The notes: a model not told the origin generated them from the sequence alone. Counted from the first letter of the stretch, positions 11,892 to 24,713 are shown. The stretch is DNA of 64,000 bases from Sarcocystis neurona (GCA_000727475.1 KL647289.1:3050595-3114594); one strand, 5' to 3'. Translations and numbers: made by a program.

Positions 11892-14288
11892 TCACGACAT
11901 AGTCACTCCTCGTCTAGCAGTTGTGCATGCGTTCGCAAGAGCGCACCTCTCAAAAAGGCAGGCTTACTGCCGCCACAACAGGGCAACTCGGTGTTGCTGG
12001 ATTGGCTACTGCCGTGGGCTTGAAAATCTCCACCTCCCCTATGATCAGCAGCCGCTGCTTGAGCTGCGAGGCACGATTTTGAGCAGCAGTACTGGCGGGC
12101 GCCTAGAACAATGCGAGAGATCGCACAGCGATAGGCGGGTAAAACATAATCTCTGGTAATCCTGCCACAGCAGCTGAGGCAGCAACTACGCGGTCCCCAG
12201 TTCGTGGATCCAAACTCTCGGAACGACAGCGGCATTTACTTCTGCGTTGTTTGTCACACACACATCCCTGCAAGACGCCGCATGGAACTGCGTGACTTCG
12301 TGACTTTCAACATCACCTGGTTGCGCAGTTCTCCGTGTGCGGGAAAGAGCCGGCGCTAGGTTTGTCCGATCTCAAAACCCTCGATACAGCACAAACGGAA
12401 GTTCATACTGAGAAACGCACGTGCCCTTCCCACCCTCATAGTGCCGCTCAAGCGGGAGAGACCTTAATTCAGCTGTCCGCCGCTTGAGCTGTCAATGAAT
12501 ATTTTCTTTCCTGCTGCAAACGGAGTTTTCAATGGTCTTGAATCGCAGCCGAGGCAGTCACTTCCTGAACAGCAGTCTGCCAGCAACAGCACCAGCAATG
12601 GCGTGGCGCTCCCAGCGGCCGCATCACGGTGACCCACCCGCACCTGCCCTGAGCAGCAGCTCCGCCTTCCAAATTGTAGTATAGTTGTACAAGCCACGCA
12701 GTCTTCACTTCCACTGCTGAGAGTTACAGCTGTTGCAGACCCCAGAAGCGTTCTGCTTCACAAGCATCCCACGTAACCGACTGGCAGAACTGTGAGGAAA
12801 ACTAGCCTTGCCCGCTAACAGCATACTTCACTTGCAGCTGCGAAATCCGCCAGACGCTCCTGGTACCGTGCAGCATGTCAGATCCTGTCCCTGTCACGTG
12901 TGTGGCCCGGTACACGGATACACGTAACTTGACATATATGCAAAGGTCCACCTACAATTAACAGTGCCTTCATACAAGCATACAAGCATGTGAATACGCA
13001 GTCGAATACTGTGCAGTATCCACCGCAACAGTTAGACATGTGTCACACACCGGTGTCATGGGGAGGCAGCCTATTGGCGACGTTTTTAAATCTACGCCGG
13101 AAAAAGCTGAGAAACGGCGCAGCGCACCACGGTAGATGTACATGTCACTGTTGTAGAACGGCGACTCCGTAGAGAGACGCAGGAGCATGTGCAAGAAGAG
13201 TTTACATCGACTGCGTATGTGTAATCTGGGAAGAAATGCACCAGACGCTTGCGTAGCTCGGTCGTTGTCTGTTCAGGATGCTGACGCGTTCCCACTCCTC
13301 ATCTCCCCCCCCCACCCCCCCCCCGAAAAGTGCCCCTCTGCATTTGCTGAGGGACACGCTGATATTAACCACAGCCGTTCCACGTGTTCTCGACACTGAT
13401 GTGGGTGTTGTTCAGTTCGCTCACATATGTGGTGTGTATACACGGTAATCTTGTCTGCAAGGTACGCACACGTTGCAACGACAGATACGCCGCAAGTACA
13501 CTGTAAAAGTGCTTGCGGGGACTATCTGCAGAATGCATTCTGGCTTGAACTGTCGTTTCTACTGAATCGGTACAACGTAGAGGTTCAAGCATACACAGCG
13601 TCTTTTGAGTCCAATGGATACTTCGGGGCAAAAATCTGTGCCACAAAATGTTTCAGTTCAACAGGGTCGCGTGCTATTTGTGCAACGATGCCTCTTTGAC
13701 TTGCCGACAAGCCAGCGGATAAATGGGAAGCTGGGAACAAAATACAAATCAAAAGCCATTCTTTCACATCCGTTTCTACTGACTAGCCTTGCCAGCGCCC
13801 ACCAGCTTCGCTCTCGGTTCGTCAGGAGGCGCGCAACGCCTCGAGTATTTTCGCCTTCGGACCAACCTGTCACGTTCCGCCATTCCCCAACGACCACCTC
13901 CTTTCTGCCTAGCAGGCTAAGTACCTATTTTAAGTCGAATACCTGTGACTGATAAGGACACTGCTGCCGTGGCTGCTGACGCCTTTTCGTATACGCTGTG
14001 TGAGCTGCTCCCACAGGTGTCGCATTATGCCTGGCTCTATGGGACCCCCGCTGCTAAGGGGCAGCACTTGTTTCCCTGCTGCTCGCCGTTGTCCAGCACT
14101 TTCATTTGTCGAAACAGCCTGTTTGTCTCGTGGCCCGTTCTGCCGCGCTGAAGGATGCTGAGTGTGTCCGCAGTTTCTAAGAAATGAGAAGTCGCTGTTG
14201 CCGCTGGGGTAGCAGAGAACGTGCCGAGAGTGTCGCTGCCGCTGCGCAGCGACGCCTTCTGCCGCTTTTGCACTTCCTGGAACACACA
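11892..14288. other. Intergenic, no supported gene
   Basis: Several frames of 60-115 codons occur on both strands. The most protein-like is a + frame from an ATG at 13614 to 13952 (112 residues, Ser/Thr/Arg-rich), but nothing else supports it. A C-rich homopolymer run sits at about 13307-13325. The last few hundred bases lie downstream of the minus-strand membrane-protein gene ending at 14289 and may be its 3' untranslated region. Confidence 0.35.
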
Positions 14289-16190
14289 CTAGTTGACTTC
14301 AACAGCACACGCTGAGCGTGCTCGGCGGTGAGAGAGTTCGACTTCGCACTGGCGAGCAACGTCGGATATTTTCTGCTTAGTGTCGCCGCTTTTTCCACCC
14401 CTCCTGCTCACGTACGTGCGGTGCAGCACCAGCAGACACACAAAGAGACCCCCTACCACCAGCACCGAGTAAATCATTCCCAGGGTTCCGTTCACCTTCG
14501 CGTCGTCTGCAGGATGCTTTCTCTGCAGGCGCACACGACACAGGGGCAGCAAAACACATTCCTGGTCACGTTGAGTGATGGCGAATCCCCGCGCAATGCT
14601 CTCTTGGGGCGGTACTGGCAGCGGCATAGAATTTCCCCCCACGTCGAGTAAAGCGCGTGCAAAGCTCTTCTGAAACGACGGCGCGAACTGCTCGGCGGCA
14701 TTTGTCGCTCACGCAGAGAAATAGCAAGTACAAGTGCTACGTCTCGTCTCGCATATGTACGCATACACGTCGTGATACAGGAAGAGAGGAGGAGGAGCTG
14801 CGCCAGACACAATCAAGAAAAAGCCTTCTTCGCTCACACAGCCAGGAGAGTATACATACTGCAAAAGGCTTCCACAAAAACACTGCTGGAGTGCAGCCAA
14901 TGACCGCGCAAAACAGAACGATGCCGCTTCTATGCGGCGACGTACAGACGGGTTGAAAAAGGTGAGTGCGGCCCTCTGTCTATCATCTACGGGTTTACAC
15001 ATTAGCGGACATACGTGTACACCCACATATAATAAAAAAGGCGCTCTCACGCACGTGAACATTCCCTCCTACACTGCCTTCAACTGGAGCTGACTAGACG
15101 ACGCTGCACGAAGGCGCGCACCAACTTGGTGAAGTCCTCTGCGAGTGACTGCGTGCACGAAGAAATTAAAACAATCAGGGACGACCAGACGCATCCAACC
15201 TACAGAGTGATGCAGGGATGTGTGTTGACGCCCGTACCCTTACAGGCTGCTATATGCTTGCGCCTCTACTTGTTCTGACTGCTGTAAGCAGACACGCGGT
15301 CTCTCCCTCATACTTCGAGTTTCCGAACACTGAAAGAGCGGCCGAGCCCATACCTCTACAGCACTGCTGCAGCTGTGATGCGGCTAACAAGAATGCTGCG
15401 GCAGGTGCACCACAGCGCTCGAGGAGTCGTGTTCGCACTGGGATTGCTGCTCTGGGTGCGGTCACACTGAGGTCGCCGATCCTCTTTACGATGTGTGTGA
15501 GTGATGCTGCTGCTGCAAGCCTGTGCTGCTGCTGTTCTGCTTGCGTTGACAGAGCTTAAGAACGGTGAGCGTACAGCAAACTTGCGTATCACTTCCTCCG
15601 TGAGAGTGTGTTGTTTGCGAGAGAAGCGCGCGGGCGTCTCCTCCGTGCGCCTCAACAGCAGCAGCTCATCCTCCTCGCTTAATCCGCCATCCAGGAGGTG
15701 CTGCAACTGCTGTTCCTTTACGTTGGAGTAACACGCCACCCAGGCTCCATAGAAAAGCAGACGTAGGAACTCGTCCTCGCGCATGCCCTGTGCGGCGACA
15801 GCGATCCAAAGAATCAAAGCTACGCCGGCAACAACAGTGAAATGCGGTAAGGACGAACAAAAGCAACAGCAGCCGAAGATGAAGAGCCGCACCAGCCGAA
15901 GATGAGGACCGGCGTCGGCCAACAGTGAGAAGGCTGCAGCAGTGGTAGCAGTCGCAACTCACGCAAAACACCACCAGCACTTCAGGCTGCTCCAGAAGCA
16001 AGGGCAGTCACAAACAACTGCTGCAACTCCTAGCAGGAACACACGTCGCAGACAACACGCCCCACAAGTGTATTAAGGGGAAGCAGGAGCGATCACGCAG
16101 ACATACCAAAATAATCACCGCAAATATGGACTTCGCAAAGGAAAGGGGAAAAATGAGAGCCGCGGCCACCCGCCTACAATCTCGCGCCAT
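14289..16190 (-). CDS. Multi-exon membrane protein with signal peptide-like start, unknown function
   Basis: Not recognised. The first exon (16190-16107) starts at a true ATG and encodes a 28-residue hydrophobic leader (RRVAAALIFPLSFAKSIF), ending at a GTATGT donor. A second exon begins at 15933 after a CTGCTGCAG acceptor. It carries a membrane segment (FTVVAGVALILWIAVAAQ) followed by an acidic and basic stretch (LSEEDELLLLRRTEETPARF). A third coding stretch lies around 15465-15330 (THIVKRIGDLSVTAPRAAIP), with a GTATGG donor. The last exon, about 14707-14289, has FAPSFQKSFARALLDVGG, then a single membrane anchor (MIYSVLVVGGLFVCLLVLH) and a basic cytosolic tail to the stop. The phase between exons 1 and 2 does not match directly, so a small exon or another donor is missing. 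The order suggests a secreted or single-anchor surface or organelle protein. Confidence 0.5.
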
Positions 16191-17905
16191 CCATCACGTA
16201 CGACAAAGGACAGCCGGCGCGACACGCACCGACACACTGCGTGTTCCTGCGGAGAAAAAGTAGCAGCAGTAGAGGAACAAGACGACCCTACATTTTACTC
16301 CTACTACCTGGAACAACCGGTAAACGTTTGCCCAGCTGTACACGCGTCAACATATATGAGTACGTCCGTATGTCTATACACTATATGTTAATACGCATGT
16401 ACACATATTTGTGCGTATATATATATATGAACACATCCACATGCACACATATACGCCCGTGTAGTTGCGTGGGGTATACATATAGTATATGTATATCTGG
16501 AATTGAATACACAAACACATGCAAGTTGCTACACACACGTGTATATATATATATATATCGTCTGCTTTGTAATTTACAATGCACTATGGGAATAAGCGAC
16601 ACAGAGCTAAGAAAGAAGCGTTCAGCGTCAAGCATTAGACATGCGCAGGATTACAATGTGCAGAACTTCAGCAGTAAATGGGCACGCGAGTCACACGAAG
16701 ACCAAGCTGCAGCGTACGCGTCCGTTCGCGTGCGCAAAGATTTGTCTGCCACTGCGCTTCGCCGTGTGAGCTGGCTACACTGCCGAGGGGCTGCCGTGAA
16801 GGCGTGACTTGTACCTTTCCAGCCGCGGACAAGTATTGGCAAGCTCTGCCGTGGAAGTGGCCTAGGACTGACCTCGCAGCCGTACGACGACGGCGTGACG
16901 GCTGCAAATCTCACGCTACTGTGTCGGGTGCTCAGACAGCAAAATTGAGGGCTTCCGCGCTTTCGCAGTCGGCTGCGTAGCGCTGTTGAGGAATACGCTA
17001 CGTGTATCGTGTGCCTCTCAGAAGCCGCGTAGTTGTTTCGTGCTGTGCCACGCCCGTGGCAAGGCAGATGAGATCGTTTGGCTTAGTCAGCTGTCTAAGC
17101 GCTTTGACTATCTGGCTTGCGGAAAACAATTTTGTCCGTCTCTGCAGACTGGCGAGCCAAGTAGCTACGGAAGTGGCACTCTGCCGTGTGCAGCGCAGGC
17201 AGGTCGGCCGACGGAACCCGTTTTCCGCGTGACCCACACGTGCGAGCAAGCTCTCAGTGGACGGCCAGCTGGCCGTGCACGCCGGCTCCCGTGTAAAGAC
17301 CGGGGATCGTCTAAATGCGGGTGCGATCTTGAATTGTCTTTGACTAGCTAAGCCCCCCCCCCACGGCGTCAAACCAGTCCCGGGTGAGTCTGCGCTTTCC
17401 TCAGCTAGCAGGACAAGTGGTGTTAACGCAGCTCTACTCCGCCTGCCCTTTTACGTGACCTCCCATCTGACTGACACCCCGGATAGCTGGTAAGAGGCTG
17501 TTCGTTGAAGACGAGGTTGTCAAGGCTGCGTGTGACCGACTAACCAGATTGGGCGCTTCGCGCTCAACGAGAGCGATGTACTTCTCACGACGAGTGGTAA
17601 AGTGCTTCTCAACGGTCCGAAAGCAAGCGACGGTCTTCAGCAGCATCTGCCTTTCCGTCAGTCCCTCATCCGCTCTGACAGTCCCGCAACAATCGCCCGC
17701 GACAAAAAAATGAACGACTCACACGTACACACATGCGTAGGAGAAGTCTCTCCCTGTATAGACGCCGGAGCACAATAGATGGCAGTGCAAGCTGCAAAGG
17801 TTCTACTATAGCAAAGGTGGTCAGAAGTGAGACAGGGCTCTGCTAATGGACAAAGGTGGTGAGAGGCGAGGCAGGTAACAACGCCAAGGAAAGATGTGCC
17901 AGGTT
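16191..17905. other. Intergenic with TA/CA microsatellite
   Basis: About 16350-16560 is a microsatellite of TATATA, CACATA and GTGTATATAT units. A + frame from an ATG at 16586 to 16807 (73 residues, starting MGISDTELRKKRSAS) is hydrophilic and protein-like but stands alone. Frames on both strands between 16990 and 17370 overlap each other and cannot be separated. A run of nine C is at about 17353-17361. Nothing else is supported. Confidence 0.35.
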
Positions 17906-20900
17906 TCAGACGGACTTGTTCAGTTTTGCCTCTTCCGCAGAGTTGGTGTTAGCCGCCGCTAACGGGGAGGCTTGCAGGTCGGGAGTAAGACGCCGGAGCA
18001 CCGAGATACCGCCAGCAACCACCTCGTTCTCCAGTTCTGCTAGCCTCCTCTTCTGCCGTCCGTTAAGCTCCCGTGTCTGTTGGTCCTTCGCTTCCTCCGC
18101 AGGTGCATCACCTGGCTCCACCGCCTGCAGACGACGTGGTGGAGCCTGCCCGTTATCACCTGGGTAGGCCAAACTTGTGAAGTCGCCCGCCTCACTTGCT
18201 CCTCCCGCCCCTGCATGAGCAACGACAGCTCTCACCGACGGCGCAAAGATCCTGCGCGACGCGCTTAAAATTTGTCTCCGCTGCTGCTGAGTCGTCCGTC
18301 CACTGTGTTGGTAGCTGTGAGAGCCCGGCTGAAAACTCCCACCATGTTGCGTCACTGAGGAGCTCGGCATATGCTGGAATGGAGGCTGCTGGAACTGCTG
18401 AGGGCCAGAGGCGTCTATAGAGGCACTCTGACTGTCCAGTGGGGCCCGGTGGGAGGCGCGAGACAGTTGCGCTGGCAACTCGTTTCCCTGCATTTGCCGC
18501 TCCCACGTCTCACCAGTGCCGCCACTACTCTGAGGTGCTTGTGGATGTTGCGGCAGCACGGTAGGCCGCCGACGCGCTCGGAACGGCAGAGAAAGCTGCG
18601 GTGCGAGCTGTCGAGAGGCGTCCTGAGAAGGCAGAAGCACCTGCTGGCGCTGTTGATGCTGTGCAGGCGGCGTCTGCCACGCTCCCAGCACTGCTGATGG
18701 CGAGAATGACGGGGGCGCCATGGCCTGTTGGGCTTGCGGAAACTGCAAATGCTGCTGTTGTTGAGGAAAGAAGGAAGAAGAGGAGGAAGACTCGACACCA
18801 TCCGCAGCGCCATGCGACAGGCTTCCAGTAGGTAAGGAGGGATTCGACAGGAACTCTGGAAACTCATCGGGTGCAGGCGTCTGCGACCCGCCTTGCTGAT
18901 CCGGTGGCAACACATACTGCGAGAGCCGCACCTCAGGAGGAGGACCTGAGCTGGAAGAGGACCGCCTCATCACAGTACCCAGGACAGTGTGTGCTTGTGA
19001 CACATACCGCGACAGCTGCACCTGAGGAGGAAAAGCTGAGCTGGAAGAGGGCTGCCTCATCACAGAAGGCAGGTCAGTGTGTGCTGGTGACGCATACTGC
19101 GACAGCTGCTCCTCAGGAGGAGAAGCTGAGCTGGAAGAGGGCTGCCTCATCACAGAAGGCAGGTCAGTGTGTGCTGGTGACGCATACTGCGACAGCTGCT
19201 CCTCAGGAGGAGAAGCTGAGCTGGAAGAGGACTGTCTCTTCACAGAAGGCAGNNNNNNNNNNNNNNNNNNNNNNNNNNNNNNNNNNNNNNNNNNNNNNNN
19301 NNNNNNNNNNNNNNNNNNNNNNNNNNNNNNNNNNNNNNNNNNNNNNNNNNNNNNNNNNNNNNNNNNNNNNNNNNNNNNNNNNNNNNNNNNNNNNNNNNNN
19401 NNNNNNNNNNNNNNNNNNNNNNNNNNNNNNNNNNNNNNNNNNNNNNNNNNNNNNNNNNNNNNNNNNNNNNNNNNNNNNNNNNNNNNNNNNNNNNNNNNNN
19501 NNNNNNNNNNNNNNNNNNNNNNNNNNNNNNNNNNNNNNNNNNNNNNNNNNNNNNNNNNNNNNNNNNNNNNNNNNNNNNNNNNNNNNNNNNNNNNNNNNNN
19601 NNNNNNNNNNNNNNNNNNNNNNNNNNNNNNNNNNNNNNNNNNNNNNNNNNNNNNNNNNNNNNNNNNNNNNNNNNNNNNNNNNNNNNNNNNNNNNNNNNNN
19701 NNNNNNNNNNNNNNNNNNNNNNNNNNNNNNNNNNNNNNNNNNNNNNNNNNNNNNNNNNNNNNNNNNNNNNNNNNNNNNNNNNNNNNNNNNNNNNNNNNNN
19801 NNNNNNNNNNNNNNNNNNNNNNNNNNNNNNNNNNNNNNNNNNNNNNNNNNNNNNNNNNNNNNNNNNNNNNNNNNNNNNNNNNNNNNNNNNNNNNNNNNNN
19901 NNNNNNNNNNNNNNNNNNNNNNNNNNNNNNNNNNNNNNNNNNNNNNNNNNNNNNNNNNNNNNNNNNNNNNNNNNNNNNNNNNNNNNNNNNNNNNNNNNNN
20001 NNNNNNNNAGGGCTGCCTCATCACAGAAGGCAGGTCAGTGTGTGCTGGTGACGCATACTGCGACAGCTGCACCTCAGAAGTTGAAGCTGAGCTGGAAGAG
20101 GACTGTCTCTTCACAGAAGGCAGGTCAGTGTGTGCTGGTGACGCATACTGCGACAGCTGCACCTCAGGAGAAGAAGTTGAGCTGGAAGAGGACTGCCTCA
20201 TCACAGGAGGCATGTCAGTGTGTGCTTGTAGCAGTGAGTATTGCTGCTGCTGCTGTTGCGGTGGCTCAGGCGGTTGCAGGGGCTGCAGCGAACTCGACGC
20301 CGGGTGAGGCGGACCCGCCAGCGTCGGAAGGGGAGCCTGCTGGGTCTGCGGAGGCAGGTTCGTCGGGAAGAAGCCCCCAAGCAGCGTCTGTTGAGGCAGT
20401 ACTTGCTGAAACTGAGTTACACCATGCGAGGAGATCCGTGTACCCATCGGGAGGGAGGTGGGATCGGGCACGGGCGCCGGCCAGGAAGGCGTGATCACCT
20501 GCTGCTCTTGTTCATGGGGGTGCACAAAGTAGCGCTGCTCTTGCTCGTGCTCCACTTTTTGTCCGAAAAGTGTCTGAAATGGCAATGAGGCAACGGCGTC
20601 ACCTGTGGCATTCTGGTATGGGTAGGCTAGCTGCTGCTGCTGCATCTGTGGCGCGACCATCTCGGCTGGTGTTTGCTGAGGCTGCTCCGGCAGTAGCGTC
20701 TGGCGTGTCTGCTCTGGTACGCCCTGTTGCAGATGCGCTAATTCTTCTCCTTCGAAGCGCTGCTGCTGCTGGGGCTCCTGCAACTCCTCCGCCTGAAACA
20801 TTGGCTCTGGTGCCCCTTCCACTGTACTGGAGAACCGAAGCCCACTGGGCTCCAAACGCGGCTGCTGTCCAGAAAGCTCAGGCTCGATCGGCGGACTCTG

Positions 20901-23900
20901 TGGTCGACTCTGTTCACCGCTCCGTAGATCCGCCGGCCCCGCTGAGAGCCCCCTGTCGCCGAAAGGCGCGCCTACTAACGAGGCTGTCACACTCTGTTGC
21001 GCCGTCTCCTGTTCATCCTGCTGCTGCTGTTCAGAAAGTCGACCCGACCATCCCTGTGAGCTCCCTTTCATACGGTCCCATAGCGCCTCTACTATCCAGT
21101 TGGCCATGGCCTGCGGGTTCATCAGCTGGAGCACCGAGTTCGTTTGCTCGCTACTGCCAACCACGCGCTGTTGCTGCTCCTGTTGCGACTCAGCGGCGGA
21201 TCGTCGTCGTTGCTTCTCCGTCTTCCGTCTTTCTTGCCTGACCTTTGTTTGAGAGGTTGCAGCAGGCCGAGGGTCGAACCCGATCCCCCGGCCATTTTCA
21301 TCTCTCTGAACGTCCAGCGCACCCCGCGAACGTGCCTGCTTCTCTTCACCGCTGTTCTCTGTCACAGCCCCTCTGGCGACACCTAAGTCGCCTTGTCTCT
21401 GCTGGATCTGCTTCAACCACTCGTGGCTTCGCTGTCGCAAACGCAAGCGCCGTTCCAGTAGGTCTAAAAGATGCTTCTGACGCTGCTGCCGCTGCTGCTG
21501 CTTCTCTAGCAGCCCCACCGCGAAACGTCTTGCCTGTGGTTTTGCCATCAAGTGTCGGGCAAGCAGTCTTTGCGTCGTGCGGGGGTATGTGCGGACGTAT
21601 CTTCGCGTGGCCGAAGTCTTGTTCTTGCGGCTACCAGCCCGGCCCGACTCTCCACCACCATGTCGCTGACCTTCCCGCTTCCTCTGCTGCTGGACGTGTT
21701 GTCCTCCCCGGTGCGTCCACCTTTCTTCCAGTTGTTGCTGCGGCACCCGTCGCCCTAGCTCGCTATTAGAGAGAAACGACTGATCAGTCCCTGTGGAGAG
21801 CTGTTCACCGGACTCCGCAAGTGGCGCACTCAGCGGCTGCTCATCGTAAGACACCACCCTCTCCTGTCGAACTAGCTTCGGTCTGTTGCGTTTGCCTCTT
21901 TCCAGCGTGTTCGGCGCGTCCCGGCTGTGCTGCACTAAACCTCGTGAAGTCCCCTCACCGGCCTGCCCCTCGTCGAAATCGCAAAGAGACTTTTGGTCCT
22001 TGTGTCCAGGATCCCCCGTTGCTTCGCCTCCCTGCAGCGGCAGCACCCTACGTGTTGGTGCAGTCTTCGTGTGCTCTCTTTTTGTCTTCCTCGCTTCACG
22101 CTGTGCCCTTCCCCGCTTTCCGCTGTTTTCCGCTGCTGTTGGTTGCGTCTTCGTGGAAAGCCGTCGCCACTTCTCCTCTTCCCGTTGCTCCCGCAGATCC
22201 TCCGGCAGTAGGGACAGCAACGGATCCCACCACCAAGTCGGCTCACCCAAGTCTAAGACACGCTCCTCTTCTTCATCGTCTGTGGGTTTTGCCTCTTCGC
22301 TCGTAGAAAGGGTCTCATCCGCATACAAGTCCTTCGCCGTTAACACGGGCACCTCTGGTGCTTGGCTGCTCGTAACAACGCTCTTATCCACACGCAAGTC
22401 CTCCGTCTCTAACGCAGGCACATCTGGTGTTCGCACGCGACTAACAAGGCCCTCACCCGCATCCAAGTGCTCCGCCGTTAACACGGGCATATCTGGTGTT
22501 CTCTTGAGTCCATTATTCTCTTCATCTGAATTCCTCTCCTGTTTCACTTCCTGTTCCTGCGGCTGCAGCTGGGCTGCTGTTTGCTGCGCTGCGCGGCTCT
22601 TTTGGCGCCGCTGTCTTATCTTCGCCGTTCTCCTCCGGTGCCTAACTCCCCCGTTCGTGTTTCCCATTTCCATGGTGTCTTCTTCCTTTATCTTCTGCTG
22701 CAGCGTCATTGGTTCCTCGCTCTTTGCTCTCGGCCTCCTCCCCCGGTATTTTCTTTCTGACGAGGTCTGGACTCCCCATTGCCTCGACAGCACGTCTTGC
22801 TCCGGGTGTCCCGTCTGCTGCTCCTCCTGCTCTTCCTTCACCGTATGTTTGGCGTTCAATTCTTGCTCCTGGCAGCTCCTCCTTCTCGTGACCCCTCGCC
22901 CAGTCCTTCCTCGCCCAGTCCTTCCTCGCCCAGTCCTTCCTCGCCCAGTCCTTCCTCGCTCAGTCCCTCCTAGCTCAGTTCCTCCTAGCTCAGTCCCTCC
23001 TCGTTCAGTCCATCCTCCTCCAGCCCTTCCTCGTCCAGCCCTTCCTCGTCCAGCCCTTCCTCGTCCAGCCCTTCCTCGTCCAGCCCTTCCTCGTCCACTC
23101 CCTCCTCGTCCAGTCTGTTCGTTCCAAGTCTCGTCTGCCTCACAGTCTGAATAAATCGCCCGTTTCCATGTAGCACATAATTTCCGAAGCGTGTCCATCT
23201 TTTCGTGCACCCGCTTCACTGCCTCCGAAGCTCCTCGATTTTCCCCGCTCGACATCAAGTCTGCCGCTTCTTGCCGCATGAAGTTGGAAAAACAGCGTGT
23301 GGAGGGCCGAAGCGACCTCACCTCGTCATAGAAGCAACGACGCCGTTGCTGCCGCGCTTCCTCTTCCTCTACCGACGAGGTCGTGTTTACTTCCCCCTCG
23401 TTCTTCGACGTCGACCCTTCTCCAGGTTCCGTCATACAGTCTGAATCCTGCAGCGACGAACCTTTCGACGCAAATTTTTCCAAACGCGACCACCGTTTTC
23501 CACCCGACAAAATTTGCCTCGGCTTGTACAGAGCACCCAGCATCCACGAGCCGCGTGCAGACGGCTCACAAGTCCACCTCTGGTTGAGACTCACTGTTTC
23601 GCCTGGTTTTCCAACTTCTGTCTCTTCGGCCGTCGTGGTCATCTGTGCGGGCACGTGGCCGCCGTCTACCGCTTCGCTCTTGCATTCGACGTGACTAGAA
23701 GCCAGCCCCCAGCCTTTCGAATCAAGCGTCCGCACACGATAAGGCTCCTCTGCGTTATCTGGCTTACAGTCCAAAAGGGGCATTTCAAGCCCATCGGAAG
23801 CCGTGTCCGTTTCTTCGTCGTCGAGGTCTGTCGTACTGCCCACGGAGATCGCAGCTGGATCTACCAGTTCCCCGAAAAGAGGTAAGAGGTCTGTCTCATC

Positions 23901-24713
23901 GTCTCCGCCGCCGCCCACGCCGTCCAAAGCACCCTTGTCTCTGCTTTTGCCGTCGCTGCGACCAGCGGCCGATCGAACGGTCGCCCACCCACCATCATTT
24001 CCTCCCGGCTTCATGGCTCCTTCCTCGGTTCCTTCATTTGCTGTTTCCTCTTTGACACTTGCGTCCTTCACTGCCGTTGTCCTGCTACCAGGTGATGCCA
24101 TTTCCTCTGTCTGGTTCTTCGTCTCCGCGTTATCCATTGCCGTCTTCGGCACGACAGTAGCAGGTACCGAGGCCGAAGCTTGCGCCTCTTCATCACCGGC
24201 AGGTGCACACCCATTCGGTCGCTGGCACTGCTGCCGCTGCTGCTGCTCGTCCTCCTTCACCTCAATGTGACTTTTTCCTCCTCGCGTCATCCCCTTCTTC
24301 CTTTTCGCATCCTGCGTCCCTTCCGTCTCCGACAACTTGTCTCCTGGACGTTTCCCGCGCCTCGGCTGCGTTTCTCCTCTACTAGTCGTGGTCTCCTCCG
24401 GCGCAACGTTGTCGTCCATACTACCAACAGCAGCAGCCAACACTACCCTCCTACGAGTTGCCTCACCGCCACTCCTGCTAGACGAGACATCTGTGCGGTG
24501 GTGCACTAATGACGGAGGCTGTTCAACACACAGAAGACAAGCAAGAGCAGCCACGCACCAGCAGGATATACCTTTGTTGAGGAAAAGCGTGGAGTGCTCC
24601 CAGCAACGCCGTGGTGTACGTACAGTGCACGGGGTGCAAATCTGCGGTGGACTTGCGCCACCCCGATGGAGAGGGTGACAGTTCCCATCACCCGCACCAC
24701 GGGACTTCCCCAT
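17906..24713 (-). CDS. Very large Gln/Ser/Arg-rich protein with tandem repeats, interrupted by an assembly gap
   Basis: Not recognised. The frame runs from an ATG at 24713 to the gap (about 1568 codons) and resumes beyond it for about 449 codons to a stop at 17906; the repeats on both sides are in the same coding register, so this is one gene. Near the N-terminus is a hydrophobic stretch (about residues 48-63, CWCVAALACLLCV), possibly a signal anchor. It is followed by an acidic/basic region, an Arg-Gly-rich repeat (GRGRAGRGRAG), three copies of a roughly 24-residue TPDxPVLTAEDL-type repeat, a WWWDPLLSLLPEDLREQREE segment, long Gln/Arg-rich helical stretches (MANWIVEALWDRMKG) and a Pro/Gln-rich region. 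Next come the 30-residue repeats, each with SQYASPAHTDLPSV and a Ser run. The C-terminus ends KLNKSV. An intron near the 5' end is possible, since AAAGGTATATCC at about 24573 reads like a donor. Confidence 0.65.
18940..20230 (-). repeat. 90-bp tandem repeat array coding for 30-residue units
   Basis: Units recur at exactly 90 bp on the left of the gap (GCTGAGCTGG at 19035, 19125 and 19215) and again at 90 bp on the right (20086 and 20176). On the minus strand each unit encodes a Ser run followed by a motif like QLSQYASPAHTDLPSVMR. Left and right arrays are out of register: the spacing 19215-20086 is 871 bp, which is nine units plus 61 bp, so the gap length cannot be exact. Flanking units at both ends are more diverged (for example SQAHTVLGTV), as expected at array edges. 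Confidence 0.9.
19253..20008. other. Assembly gap (756 N) inside the 90-bp repeat array
   Basis: All bases are N. The gap sits within the tandem array and its stated length is neither a multiple of 3 in the coding register nor of 90, so it is an estimate. It creates an artificial frame change in the large minus-strand gene. Confidence 0.98.
22890..23120 (-). repeat. 15-bp repeat coding for Arg-Gly-rich pentapeptides
   Basis: On the + strand the unit is close to CCCAGTCCTTCCTCG, repeated with small changes over roughly 230 bp. On the minus strand it encodes units such as GRGRA, GTELG and GRGRT inside the very large protein. The variants fall into blocks (GRA, then TELGG, then GRT), which points to local expansion. 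Arg-Gly-rich segments often bind nucleic acid, but that is not shown here. Confidence 0.8.

Noticed and set aside
13614..13952. 112-codon + frame starting at an ATG
   Set aside because: Protein-like composition but isolated, with no recognised motif and an overlapping minus frame; not enough to call a gene.
16586..16807. 73-codon hydrophilic + frame from an ATG
   Set aside because: Stands alone beside a microsatellite; no splice partner or similarity could be found.
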